Shown here one piece after another: positions 34,926-45,313 of a stretch of 64,000 bases of DNA (within the stretch, counting starts at the first letter, position 1; each line of letters starts with the position of its first letter). The stretch lies in contig JAWNGF010000008.1 in the NCBI GenBank assembly GCA_037039685.1, forward strand, positions 620,001-684,000. The letters run 5' to 3'. This stretch comes from Ceratobasidium sp. AG-K. Lineage: Eukaryota > Basidiomycota > Agaricomycetes > Cantharellales > Ceratobasidiaceae. Position numbers and translations under genes: made by a program. The notes beneath the pieces were generated by a model. The model made no database searches, had not been told where the DNA came from, and saw nothing but the letters and a program-made list of their open reading frames with translations.

Positions 34926-35030
34926 CCAATCAGAACAGTGGCGATTGTCACCAGCACCGTGCCAGTGCGGGCCTCGGATCAATTCACCGACCAATCACGA
35001 TGGAAGCGTTGCAAGTGGCTGCGGTATAAA
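34926..35030 (+). promoter_or_regulatory. Promoter of mini Cys-peptide gene B
   Basis: CCAAT at 34926-34930 and 34991-34995, TATAAA at 35025-35030, 80 bp before the ATG. The stretch GAACCAGCCAATCAGA is shared with copy A and GGCGATTGTCAC with copy C. Confidence 0.65.
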
Positions 35031-35109
35031 TAAGCCACCCGCCCGGTGCCATTTCAACATCAGCTCCTACTCGCCACACTTTCATATCCCTACATTTTAC
35101 TCAATTACC

Positions 35110-35256
35110 ATGTCTGCCAAGGTATGCGCTCGAGAATCATATTCCAAGCTCTGCTCATGCGTCCGTTTCCAGCCCGAGAGCGTTCAATGCCAGGGTGTCG
35201 TCACCTCTAACAAGTGCGACTGGCCCAACTGCGGCTGCGCCGAGACCTCCAAGTAA
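35110..35256 (+). CDS. Mini four-cysteine peptide B (31 residues)
   Basis: Exon 1 (35110-35121, MSAK), a 51-nt intron (35122-35172) and exon 2 ending in TAA at 35254-35256. Cys positions 10, 19, 24 and 26 are conserved with copies A and C, as are MSAKPE, QG and W-P-x-C-G-C. Ten or so other residues differ (VVTSNKCDWPN, AETSK), so this is the most diverged paralogue. Retention of the cysteines while the rest drifts argues for selection on the peptide. A GTAAGT donor follows the stop by about 14 nt with a CAG acceptor near 35331, the same 3' UTR intron position as its paralogues. Confidence 0.75.
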   Translation: MSAKVCARESYSKLCSCVRFQPESVQCQGVVTSNKCDWPNCGCAETSK

Positions 35257-35786
35257 TTGAACTCCACGTAAGTATCAGCATTTAGAATCACTGTGCGCCG
35301 TCTAATCCAGCTGGTATTTCTGTGTAATCAGCTCTTTCGTTGCGTTGCTGTGTAGTTGTAACAATAATTGTGCTGAATGATATATTAGCGAACACATATA
35401 CCCTCATAAAGCCACACAATATTGGTTTCGCCTTTCCTATCCCAGGTTATTCAACAAACCTTGATGGTACTACTGCAGCGAGCACTGACCAGCCAAATGG
35501 AGTTAACGAGCCCCCGCAAGCGTTGGCCAGTTTTGTGAGGTCAAATTTTGATATATATGCGATCATCCTAGACCCCTCCATCAATTTATCAAGCACCTAA
35601 ATGACGATTGTCCCTGCTTGGTTTCCCCATCCGTATCCCAGGGTATAAATGGGAGGTAAATGTGCGCCCGGAGGTAACGTGAGGATGGAAGGACGAGAAA
35701 AGCCTCGTAGGGTCATAAGAAAGCCAAAAAAGGTGTCCCAAACAAAGAACAAAGAAAATAGTACAAACTAAGTATAACCAAAAGCG
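35257..35786. other. Spacer between mini-gene B and the LINE remnant
   Basis: Carries the probable 3' UTR of copy B. A GTATAAATGG box occurs at about 35643-35652. Nothing else is recognised. Confidence 0.35.
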
Positions 35787-36005
35787 ATGTTACTTGAGGA
35801 AACCGACTAAAGCCTTGAGACCAGCGTCCGTGCCAAATATCTTAGTAACGTCAGGCGGCTTGAATACACTGTGCAAGTGTCTTCTAGCCTCATCGTGTAT
35901 AGCACAGTCCAAAAGAATATGTCAGATCGTTTGAGGATCGGCCTCGGGTCGCGTCGCATGACCAATGCGCGCCTGGCGGCTGACCGATCTCTAATCTGAC
36001 CCAAA
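35787..36005 (-). mobile_element. 3' remnant of a non-LTR (LINE) retrotransposon
   Basis: The minus strand encodes, after a stop codon, HILLDCAIHDEARRHLHSVF and a C-terminus ending GLKALVGFLK followed by TAA. This resembles the extreme C-terminal region of LINE polyproteins, where an (E)T..HILL.C....R motif follows RNase H. The TGA just before HILL replaces an expected Arg or Glu. Only the last part of the element is present, as is usual for 5'-truncated insertions. It separates mini-genes B and C. Assignment is by motif and therefore moderate. Confidence 0.5.
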
Positions 36006-36118
36006 GACTGCGCCTCGGCAATGTTGTTACCACGTTTTCGGTTCTATGAGGCAACCAACCAGAATTCAGGCGATTGTCACAAGCGCCTTACCGGCGAAAC
36101 CCCAGAGCAATTATCCAG

Positions 36119-36159
36119 CCAATCATCGCAACGACGTTACGAAACCTATAGGGTATAAG
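36119..36159 (+). promoter_or_regulatory. Promoter of mini Cys-peptide gene C
   Basis: CCAAT at 36119-36123 and TATAAG at 36154-36159, 85 bp before the ATG. An upstream ACCACGTT and GGCGATTGTCAC are shared with copy B. Confidence 0.6.
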
Positions 36160-36243
36160 TAAGTAACCCGACTGCTTCCTTTCAGCACCAACCTTCCAGC
36201 TACTTAGTGTACCCTCATCTCAATACTACTTTGTTCAATCATC

Positions 36244-36395
36244 ATGTCTGCCAAGGTATGTACGTAGGTCCTCTCTTCAACCTACTTTGCCAACGCGTTA
36301 CACCCCAGCCCGAGAACGTTAAGTGCCAAGGTATCGCCGCCGGCAACAACTGCACTTGGCCCACTTGCGGCTGCGAGGAGGCCCCCAAGAAGTGA
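36244..36395 (+). CDS. Mini four-cysteine peptide C (32 residues)
   Basis: Exon 1 (36244-36255, MSAK), a 53-nt intron (36256-36308) and exon 2 to TGA at 36393-36395. The product is identical to that of copy A although introns and flanks differ, and exon 2 is identical to A except for two or three silent changes. That pattern suggests either a recent duplication with gene conversion or strong purifying selection. A GTAAGT donor lies about 7 nt after the stop with a TAG acceptor near 36460. No known family is recognised. Confidence 0.75.
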
Positions 36396-36983
36396 ACGGC
36401 ACGTAAGTGCGATTCACACGAATGGTGCCCTCTATCTGACATAACCCGCTACTTATTAGCTCCTCCGTTGTGCTATCATGTGCCTGTAGCGCTTGTACTA
36501 AATGATATATGTATGAATCGCATTTGCCGGCCTTTGCAAAGTCTTAAAGCTTCAGTCTCTACCTTCTTCACTACCATGAACCTCAGAAGTGCCTCGATCT
36601 TCCTAGTCTCCTCGATCATTAGATGCAATCACCCTGAATCGAGATCTCGGAACAGAAGCTCGGTAACTTGGTTAACTATGGGGGATCGGCGCCTGATATG
36701 CGACTAAATAAGGAAGCTGCCAATGAAACTCGAACGCGACGATGCAAATGGCTAGAAGACTGTTAGCCTTACGTCGTTCGGGCTATAATCGCCGTTTATT
36801 GGAATACAAATGGCTGTCTCCTTACTTGTCGTTATTAGCTTTAGGAACACGGTCAGAATGGGGTGTCCCGATGAAGAACGTATCGTGCAATGAGCTGGTC
36901 ACTAGAGCATGAAAGCATTCACAAATTAGATTCAAGTACATTTGTCAACAAAAACATCCTTCACACGATAGAAATAGCCCCAG
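36396..36983. other. Spacer between mini-gene C and the Pol I gene
   Basis: Holds the 3' ends of two convergent genes. No coding frame or repeat recognised. Confidence 0.4.
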
Positions 36984-39900
36984 TCAAGTGGTAGGTACGC
37001 CAACACTGAATATACCCGTCCCACTTTGTATTGGCCGACCCAGCACGATATTCCCCGATGGACTTGTTAGGTCGTCAAAGTCCCCGTGCAAAGTTGCGTC
37101 GGACAAGAATGCTGCTGTAGTTTCGTAGGATGCCTTGAGCAGCGGCGAGCTATGGGTCGAAATACCCCGACGATTGAACGGCTTGTATCCCCCATCGAAT
37201 GTCTATGCGCAGACCATGAGTAAATGAGAACCAAGCGAGTAATACGGAGCTCCCACCATGTAATCGGCGATCAACGTCAGATGTCTGAAATCGACTGCAA
37301 TCTTGTACACCGAGAACACGCCTTCGATCTCCCGTAGAATCGCAGTCCGGGCCATCTCGACTCCATACGCACATAATATGGCATAAATATCATTACTCGT
37401 GATATTATCCAAGTCAACCACGTCAGCGGCCGCTGCCCAGATTCCAGGGAAATTGGTGCCGGTCGTCTCAAGGTGCTTGGTACGGAACTGCCCAGGGTAT
37501 TTTGGGTGGGGTTCCTTGACCTCGTGCACAGACGTGATTTGGGGGATCTCATGGATGATCGCCTTGTGCATGCATTGCTCGAGGATACCAACAAGGAGTA
37601 GCTTGGGCGTCGACGAGGAGAACTAGGAAAAACATCAAATTAAGTGCTGTTCCGAACAAATTCCACCGTGCCTACCTCGAGATCGAATGAGCATCGATCC
37701 TTTGCGAAATCTAGACCACCTCCAAACTTGGTTGCGTCCGCAAATTCTTGTGCCAGTAAAGGCGGTACGTCCCATTCGTCAGCACTGTTTTGTTTCGTCT
37801 TGCGCTTCTTGGCCTCCGTACTTTTCCCAGGCTTCGAGTCGAAACTTGGGTCCTCGTCCTCGTCGACAGCCGCCTCGATCTCGTCTGCGTCGATTTGAAC
37901 CTCGCCATCGCTGTCGTCCTCTTCGCTTTCGTCGTCCGAGTAGGTGGCCGTCTCTTGAACCCTGGATTTACGCTTCATTTCGTCGGCATCGCCATCTCCA
38001 ACTTCAGATGCATCATCCCGACGCCCCATTTCTGCCTCGGGAATGTCTGCATCGTCATCCACACCGGCACCACCGGCACCATCCAGAGCATCTCGCACGG
38101 CCCGGCCTTTTCCGACCCCGCCAATCTGATCCTTGAACTCTCCGACAGCCTTTTTGATCGCAGTAATGACCTCTTTCCGCAATACAAATCCAAGTCGAGT
38201 CCCGATGGCACGAGCAACGGCCAGTCTCGAAACTCCATACGCAGCCTCGCACTCGTCTGCCGGATAAAAGGTGATTTGCACGGCGTACGTGCGATGGGCA
38301 TTGCTAAGTGATTCGCGTACGGTAATGTGTGAGGTGACGGCCGCCAGAGTCAGTCGAGAGGCATGTTTTGTGAAAAGGGTAATTTGGTCGGCGCTCGGGG
38401 GATTGGAGGCGGAAGATGTGAGGAGGGGGAGAGTCATAGTGGGCGTTTTGGGTTTAGTCGAGGCGGTCATGACAATCTCGCGAAGTCGAGGAATACCGAG
38501 GGTGACATTGGCCGCGCCGTGTCCTTTTGCGACTAATCAGTATAGGCCGTGCCAAATACCGCGCATATACCTACCTGCAAAATGGAAAGTATTGAGCGTC
38601 ATCTGAGTCGAGGGTTCTCCGACACTAGAAACCAAAACAACGTTAGTAACTCATTCAGAAGTAGAATACAGCCCAAAACCTAGACAGATTCCAAGGCCGG
38701 GATAGAAACCCATCCTGAGGCCTAACTTGAAGTCCAAGCCCAAACTCGATTCCATTCACGCACCCTTGACTAGCCAGCAACCCAACTGCCTCCCCAGGCT
38801 CAGCCAAACTCCTCAAATACCGCACGTTCATCAGCATCTTAAACACTGGTGCCGGAATCTGCCCCTGTCGACTCTGCCACTTGGTGATAATCTGCTCGAT
38901 GTCCTTTTTCTTGGGCTGGACCAATTTGTGAGGGTTTTCCTTGACGTATGCGTCGAGTGCCGCGGCGTAGGTCTCGCTTGTCGATCCGATATGCGTGCTC
39001 GGTCGGTAAATTGACATGGCCGGCGGATACTTGTGCGGCTTCTTCAACGCCTTCTTCATGTGCTCCGCCGCGGTATGCTCGTCCATTCGACCTTGTACGC
39101 TCATTACGTTTAACCGAGCCCGAAGTGCCCTTTCGTTACGGAGCGCAAACTCGAAAAGCTGATTCTGAAGTTTCGTGCGCTCGCTCCCAAACGCCAACAG
39201 GTGCTTTTGGCGAGTGACGTCCAACCCGTTACCGCCATATGCAAACTGAAATACCGCTGAATCAGAGCCACGGACTGTCCCGTCATAGTGCACCTTGAGA
39301 CCCTCGAGATGTTTAATTAGGCATCGCTGAAGGTAACCCGAGCGACTCGTCTTGACTGCCGTATCAATAAGACCTTCTCGCCCGGCCATGCAATGGAAGT
39401 AGAATTCTTGAGGTCGAATACCCGTCAAGAACCGACTGGCGATGTATCCACCCGCGATGGCCGCAGTCTCGAACGCCTTGAACGACGGCAGTGTCTTGCC
39501 GCTCACCATCGTCGGTACACGACGACCCTCGAGTTCCTGTTGCCCGAGTCCGCACGAGATCTGACGCGCATTAACAGCCGAGCCTTTAGCTCCAGACATG
39601 GTCATCGTCTGCATGTGGTTGTCTGGGAATTTGCGTAGGAGGCCATGGGGCATGCACGCCTTGGTCACAGACTCGGTCACGGCCGTCATTTTCTTCTTGA
39701 CTGTCAAATCGAGGTTGGCCATCTTGGCGTCTTCACGGAGAACTTCTTCGAGCAGTACTGGCAATCGGCGCTGGCACTCGTCGGACGAGGCGCCATCAAG
39801 CGAGGGGAAGTTTTCGACGGCAGCGTCATAGCCAAAGGTTTTGGCATCTGAGAGGATCTTGGCTCGCCGTGCGTCGCCTTCGGGGGTAAGCGCAAGATCG

Positions 39901-42900
39901 TCCATGCGACAAGTAAATGCGCGATGTTGGAGGAACTTGGTAAACAGCCTGCTCAGGATGCTAAGTAATCGACCAGCTGTTTCGGGACCATAGAGTTCAT
40001 AGACCGAGTGCACAAGACCGTACGAAGATGCGCCAAACTGGGACTTGTCGAGTACACCACAGAGAAGTTCGCCATCGAAGAATATGACTGTTTCTTCCGT
40101 CGAGTGAGGACCCCAGTGTTCGTTTCCGACTTTGCCTTTGGACGTGAGAGTGAGTCCACCAGCGTTGGGAGGCGTAATGTTTAACAAAAGGGTTGAAATC
40201 TACATCCCAAGTTCAGCATATACCCCCAAATGGTTTGTTTCACATACAATCTGCTTCCCCGTCCACATCGGCTTTGGCTTCCATATCGTCGGCGGCAAAG
40301 TTTTGACCCGACCCTGGCCAGAATAGTCGTTCTCTGGCCTGAGAGCACCATACAGGAGCTGATAGTACTCTTCTCGGTTAAACATGGTTGATTTGTTGGT
40401 CATCCATACACCAGCAACGACGTGATCCTGAATCAAACCACGCAAGGGGTCTCCAGAGGTCGCTGCAAGGTACTGGTTGTCGGTGTTGGCAATGTGTACC
40501 GCTTCGGAGCGTGCGACGTGGTTTTCTGTTGAAAGATTAGCGTAATTCTATGCTATGGTAGAGTGAGCACTCACGAGCAAAGTGGATGTTCATCTCGTCT
40601 CCATCAAAATCAGCTATAAATTAGGGTTAGTCTTGTTTGTGTATCGGCCGGATTAAAATTCACCATTGTAAGAATTGCTATAACCCGAAACTCAATTAGA
40701 CATACTCCACACCGGGGCTGAGCAAAACACTCACCAATTTGCATAGTGCATTCGAATCGTCTTCTCACCCTTGAGACCTTGGCCTTATGCGCCATCATAC
40801 TAGGCTTGTGCAGCGTAGGTTGACGGTTGAGTATCAAAATATCACCGTCTTTCAGATGCCTGAACACTGTCTTTCCTCGTGCGTCACGGTGCTGGAGTGT
40901 ATTTGGTGTGGGTCCTTCTTGAGGTGTGAGTAGACGCGCGGCGAGGGCTGCACGGGCGTCGGGTTCCATTTTGTCCTACGCGTTCAAGGTTTAGAAACAG
41001 ACTCGGACAATGGTCAATTTAACTCACGAGGTAAACCAATCCTCCATCCTCATTTTGCACGATACTAGCACCGGGATATACCGCGTCCCATTGATAACCG
41101 CTTGTCTTAGCTCCTTGACGTTGTGCGGCGTCACGGGTTCGGGGAAGGTGAGTTTCCGGGCAAATACGGGCGGGATTCCGATTTCGTTTGTCTCGATATT
41201 GACGTCGGGCGAAATGACGGATCGTGCAGCATAGTTGACTCGTTTGCCCTGCGTACCACGACTCAGCACACTGAAGAGGTCGGAACACGGACCTAGAACT
41301 CACCATCATATGTTTCCTGAACAACCCCTCCTTCTTTTCCACCCCTGCTTCACACCCGCCGTCGGAAGTTTACCCTGACGCACCGGTGCTGGGTTTTTGG
41401 AGCTATCCATAAACGAGTTTACGTCGATTTGGAGTTGGATCAGCGCCTCGAGCAGTTGTCCAAATAGCTTTTGTCGATTCCCTTCTTCGGCCGCTTCCAG
41501 TTCGTCCATCTACACTTGATGAATAACAGGTCGGACAAGCAAAGATATCTCGCTTACAACATTACCCTCGGCAGGTTTCTTACTCGCCTCCCTCAACGCC
41601 GCCTCCAAATCCCTCAATCGGTACGCGGTCACCAACACCTTGGTCAACAACTCATTCTGCGGATGCTCAAACACCGAATCCCCCATCCTCGCCGGAGGCC
41701 TAAACCGAGTCGGTGGAACAGGCAGCACCTCCAAAAAGAACATATCCGCCCCCGCCGCTGATGGTTTCTGAGCAAACGGACCGTGTCGACCATAGACGAG
41801 CGTCGTGAGTTTTTGCTCCCGCGCGAATAGCCGACGGAGGTGTGCGCGAGCTTCTTCGGGCGGAACGACTCGTTCGTTGCGGCCTCGGATCGTCTTGACT
41901 GCGCCAGTGACCGATCGAGGCAGTTCACTTGGGTCTGTTGATTCCCCCACTGGTTCGGGTTCAAGTTCCTCGGCGTCGTCCATTTCGACATCTCCGTCTG
42001 GGTCGCGCGAGTACTCGGACGTGAACCCGCTCGCGTTTTGTCGACGCTCGAGGAGCAAAACGTTGGGTCGGACCTTGCCTAGGGTCTCCATCAGGGACTT
42101 GTGTTTTCGCGAAAGGTCATATTCGACGATTCGAGTATGGCCGTCCTTTCGGAATGTGTACCCATACCTACTCCGAGTTAATAACCAGTACAAAGCAGCG
42201 AGAATCCACCCACCCATCGCAGTGCGCACACTTTCGGCACCCCACAGACGCCTTTAAGAAACTCTGAATCACGTCCTTCCGAGCTTGATAAACCGGACCA
42301 TCTTTATAATCGTTTCTCGTCGACGGGGGCGCATCCTTCAACTGGTGCTCGACAAATAACCGAATGCGATCCCGAAATGCGGAAATTGTTTCGGCCGCAT
42401 GGTCGTCGTCGTCGCCTTTTGCCCCCACACGCATAATAAAGTCGTCGATCCCCGACGCAGCAGTGAGCAAACCGTGCTCGAGAAGGGTGAGTTTGGCCTC
42501 GTATTTTGCTTTCTGTGCGATGTTCATTTCAGCTTGGTTTAAAAGGAAGTAGGAGGACACTTACCTCGCCGTCGGCCATTTTGAACTGGTGGCACCACAT
42601 GCAAACTCCCCGAAGCAGGTTGAGCATGTTGGTCATGAATAGCGGGTGGTATACGGGCGACGGGAGTTCAATGTGTCCGAAATGACCAGGACATGAGAAT
42701 GAGTTGAGACGGCACGTCCCGCACCTGTGTTCCAGGTCGAACACTTAGCAAACATCCTCAACAACATTATATTGCACTCACACATCGCCCCGCTCACTAG
42801 GTCCCAACGCAGGATCATACAGCCCTCCAATATTCGGCCGGTTCAAATCATCGAGCAACACGGGATTCACAATTTGCTTGACCGAGATGCGTCGAATATC

Positions 42901-42966
42901 CTGCGAGTTTAGAAACGAAAACGAAACCGACTTGACGTGCGACGCAATCGGGTGGCCGACGTCCAT
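36984..42966 (-). CDS. RPA190: RNA polymerase I largest subunit (A190)
   Basis: Many exons on the minus strand from ATG 42966 to TGA at 36984-36986. Landmarks in order: the clamp zinc ligands ([20 protein letters not shown] and later CMWCHQF); [30 protein letters not shown]; the catalytic loop [13 protein letters not shown] near 40575-40618; the bridge-helix/funnel region with [16 protein letters not shown] and [20 protein letters not shown]; a trigger-loop region ([25 protein letters not shown]); an acidic Pol I-specific insert (about 37880-38060); and a C-terminus with [13 protein letters not shown]. This subunit forms the active site that makes pre-rRNA. Three places (near 41340, 41092 and 40774) need one extra base to keep frame; see findings. 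They are more likely assembly errors than a dead gene. Confidence 0.95.
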
Positions 42967-43218
42967 TGCGGAATAAGTTAGAGGAAAGCAAGGGAAATTT
43001 TTGTGGCGCAGACAAATAGGTCATCATTCAGGGTCTGAAGATCAAAGTGCCACCCGGTAGCCACCCAGCCTTGTTATTCACTGTGAAAAAAAATTGGATA
43101 AATTGCAAGGAAAGTAATTGCGCGACAACCAGAAAAGTACAATGAAGTGTCCAAAACATTGGTATGAATTAGGAGAGATTACACCAGCTCAAGTTCTATT
43201 GACATTACGACGAGACAG

Positions 43219-45313
43219 TTATGCAGTCATGACCAGCCTCCGCTTTTGCTCGCGCTTGGTGCCGTACGCGCGCTTGTATCCCGAACCGCAGCTCGAGCCG
43301 TGGCACGAGCCGGTTTGTTCAGGCATAGAAGCTTCGGCGGTGGTCGACGCTCCGCAACCTCCCGAGCCGCAACCAGAAACATGCGTCGAGGTGGACGTAG
43401 CCATGGCGTGCGTGGTTGTCGTGGGCATCGCATACGCAGTGTTGGTCATACCGGCGGGCATGGTCCATGACATTGTGCACTGCCGACAGATTAATTAGTC
43501 TCTGTTTGCATCGCAATGAAATGTGTAGACATACCGTGCTCAGGCAGCTCGCGAGGGCAGTCTCCTGGACTGTCTGCGTCGCCGTTGCCGTCGATGTCTG
43601 GGTGATGGTCGCGGTCTGAGTCAAGACGGTGCTCAAAGTGTGCTCGATGGTCTTGGTCTATTGTCACATTTCATTAGTTGCTGTTCATTTGCGGTGACGA
43701 ATCGAAACGCACCTGGTCCTTGATCTCTGTGCTAACCCAAACCGAGGTAACAGTCGTCGGCACCACCTGAGTGTACACCTGCGTCACATGGTTCGTCACG
43801 GTCGCGGTAGCAGTCGCAGTCTGAGTCTCGGTCGACGTTTGGAGGTAGGTCGCGGTCGAGGTGACAGTTGCGCTCTTGGTGTGCTCGATAATGCTCGTCT
43901 AAACGAAGTAAACTTAGTTTGAAACACATTTCCGATTGATCCGGGCTTACCTTGTCGACAGTCTCGGTGCTAACCCAAACAGAGACGTAGGTCGTAGGAA
44001 CGACTTGAGTGTGGACCTGGGTGATGGTGGCAACCTCGGTCTACGGCACGTTAGTCTCGAATGCAACAGGCAGTGCGAGGTACGTACGACAGTAGCCTTC
44101 TCGGTCAAGGTCTCCTTCTGGATCTCGGTCGCGGTCGCAGTGGCAGTAGCAGTCGCGGTGACCGTGTTCAACTGGGTCTGGGTCAACGTCGCAGTCAAAG
44201 TATGCTCGATCACAGAGGTCTGTTGTTGCGACAAACGCCACAGGCACGCGCAGGTCAGCACAACGAAGATCAGGTCCCGCAGGTTGAGTGACGTACCTTG
44301 TCGACAACCTCGGTCGAAACCCAGACCTTGGTTGTTGGCACCAACTGCGTCTGGGTGTAGGTCTTGAACTCGATTTGGGTGGCGGTAGCAGTGGCGGTGA
44401 GGGTCTCCTTTTGCACGTTGGTCACAGTCTATGAAAACGTCAATACCGTACAAAAAAACACTCGAATGGGTTTGCTCACATCGGTGACCATAACCGTCGT
44501 AGGAACGACCTGAGTATACGTCGCCGTAGCCGTGACTTGCTGTGTGGCCGTCGCAGTCTGAACCTCGGTCATGGTCTGGACCTGGGTCACATTATGCACC
44601 TGCGTCTCGGTCTGAACCTGGGTGACGTTCATGGTCGCGGTCTGAGTAACATGCACAGTAGTCGGGACAACCTCAGTCGCTGTCGCAGTAGCCGTCTGGA
44701 CCTCGGTCTGGGTAACATGCTGAGTCTGAGTGTAGGTGACCTGCTGGGTGTGGGTAACTGTAACGGGGGCCTGGGTGTAGGTGACGGTCATAGGAGCCTG
44801 GGTATGCGTGACAGTCGCGGTGTGGGTGACCGTCGCCGCAGGAGCAGCAGCTGAGCATCCTCCGCCGTGCTTCTTGATAATGGTGGTCTCGTAGCATCCA
44901 CCAAAAGAATACTACCCAAAACCAATTAGAATTGAATTTCAGACGAATGAGTCAGAACGTACCCAGCTCTCGGGCGCACAGTAGCCCTTGTTATCCTTCT
45001 TGTACCCATACCCGCATCCCATACTCGAGTATCCTCCTGACACCATGCTCGTATAAGGCATCGCCTCGTACGGATTTTCCGGTGCCGGAGTCGTGGTCGG
45101 AGCAGCCTCGGCCGTAGAAGTCGCCGAATCAGAAACGGAGGAAGTTGCCAGGGCCGCATCTGTCGAAACCGTCGAGGCAGGGGAAGGAGTAGACGCCGCC
45201 ATGGCCACCGTCGCGGTGCTCGCATCGACCATATGCACTCCACCGACGACAACAGCCTGCCCAGCAGCCAATCGGATCGCAGAGAAAAGAACTAGGGTGG
45301 TGAACGACTTCAT
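43219..45313 (-). CDS. Secreted modular Thr/Val-rich surface protein
   Basis: Exon 1 (44963-45313) starts with a signal peptide (MKSFTTLVLFSAIRLAAGQA) and an Ala/Ser/Thr stretch, then a small Gly/Tyr/Cys segment (SSMGCGYGYKKDNKGYC). Exon 2 (44480-44911) and at least four further exons encode dense T-x-T and TQT repeats (TVTHTQ, TYTQTQ, TATATAT). Several exons end in the same module, VVPTT..VWVSTE plus VDK or KDQ, followed by an intron and then T.IEHT. The C-terminus is Cys/Gly-rich (HVSGCGSGGCG, GSCHGSSCGSG) and ends in a basic segment without a hydrophobic GPI signal. Strict alternation suggests beta-strand stacking and heavy O-mannosylation; a wall or matrix protein is a reasonable inference. 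No enzymatic motif is seen. Confidence 0.75.
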
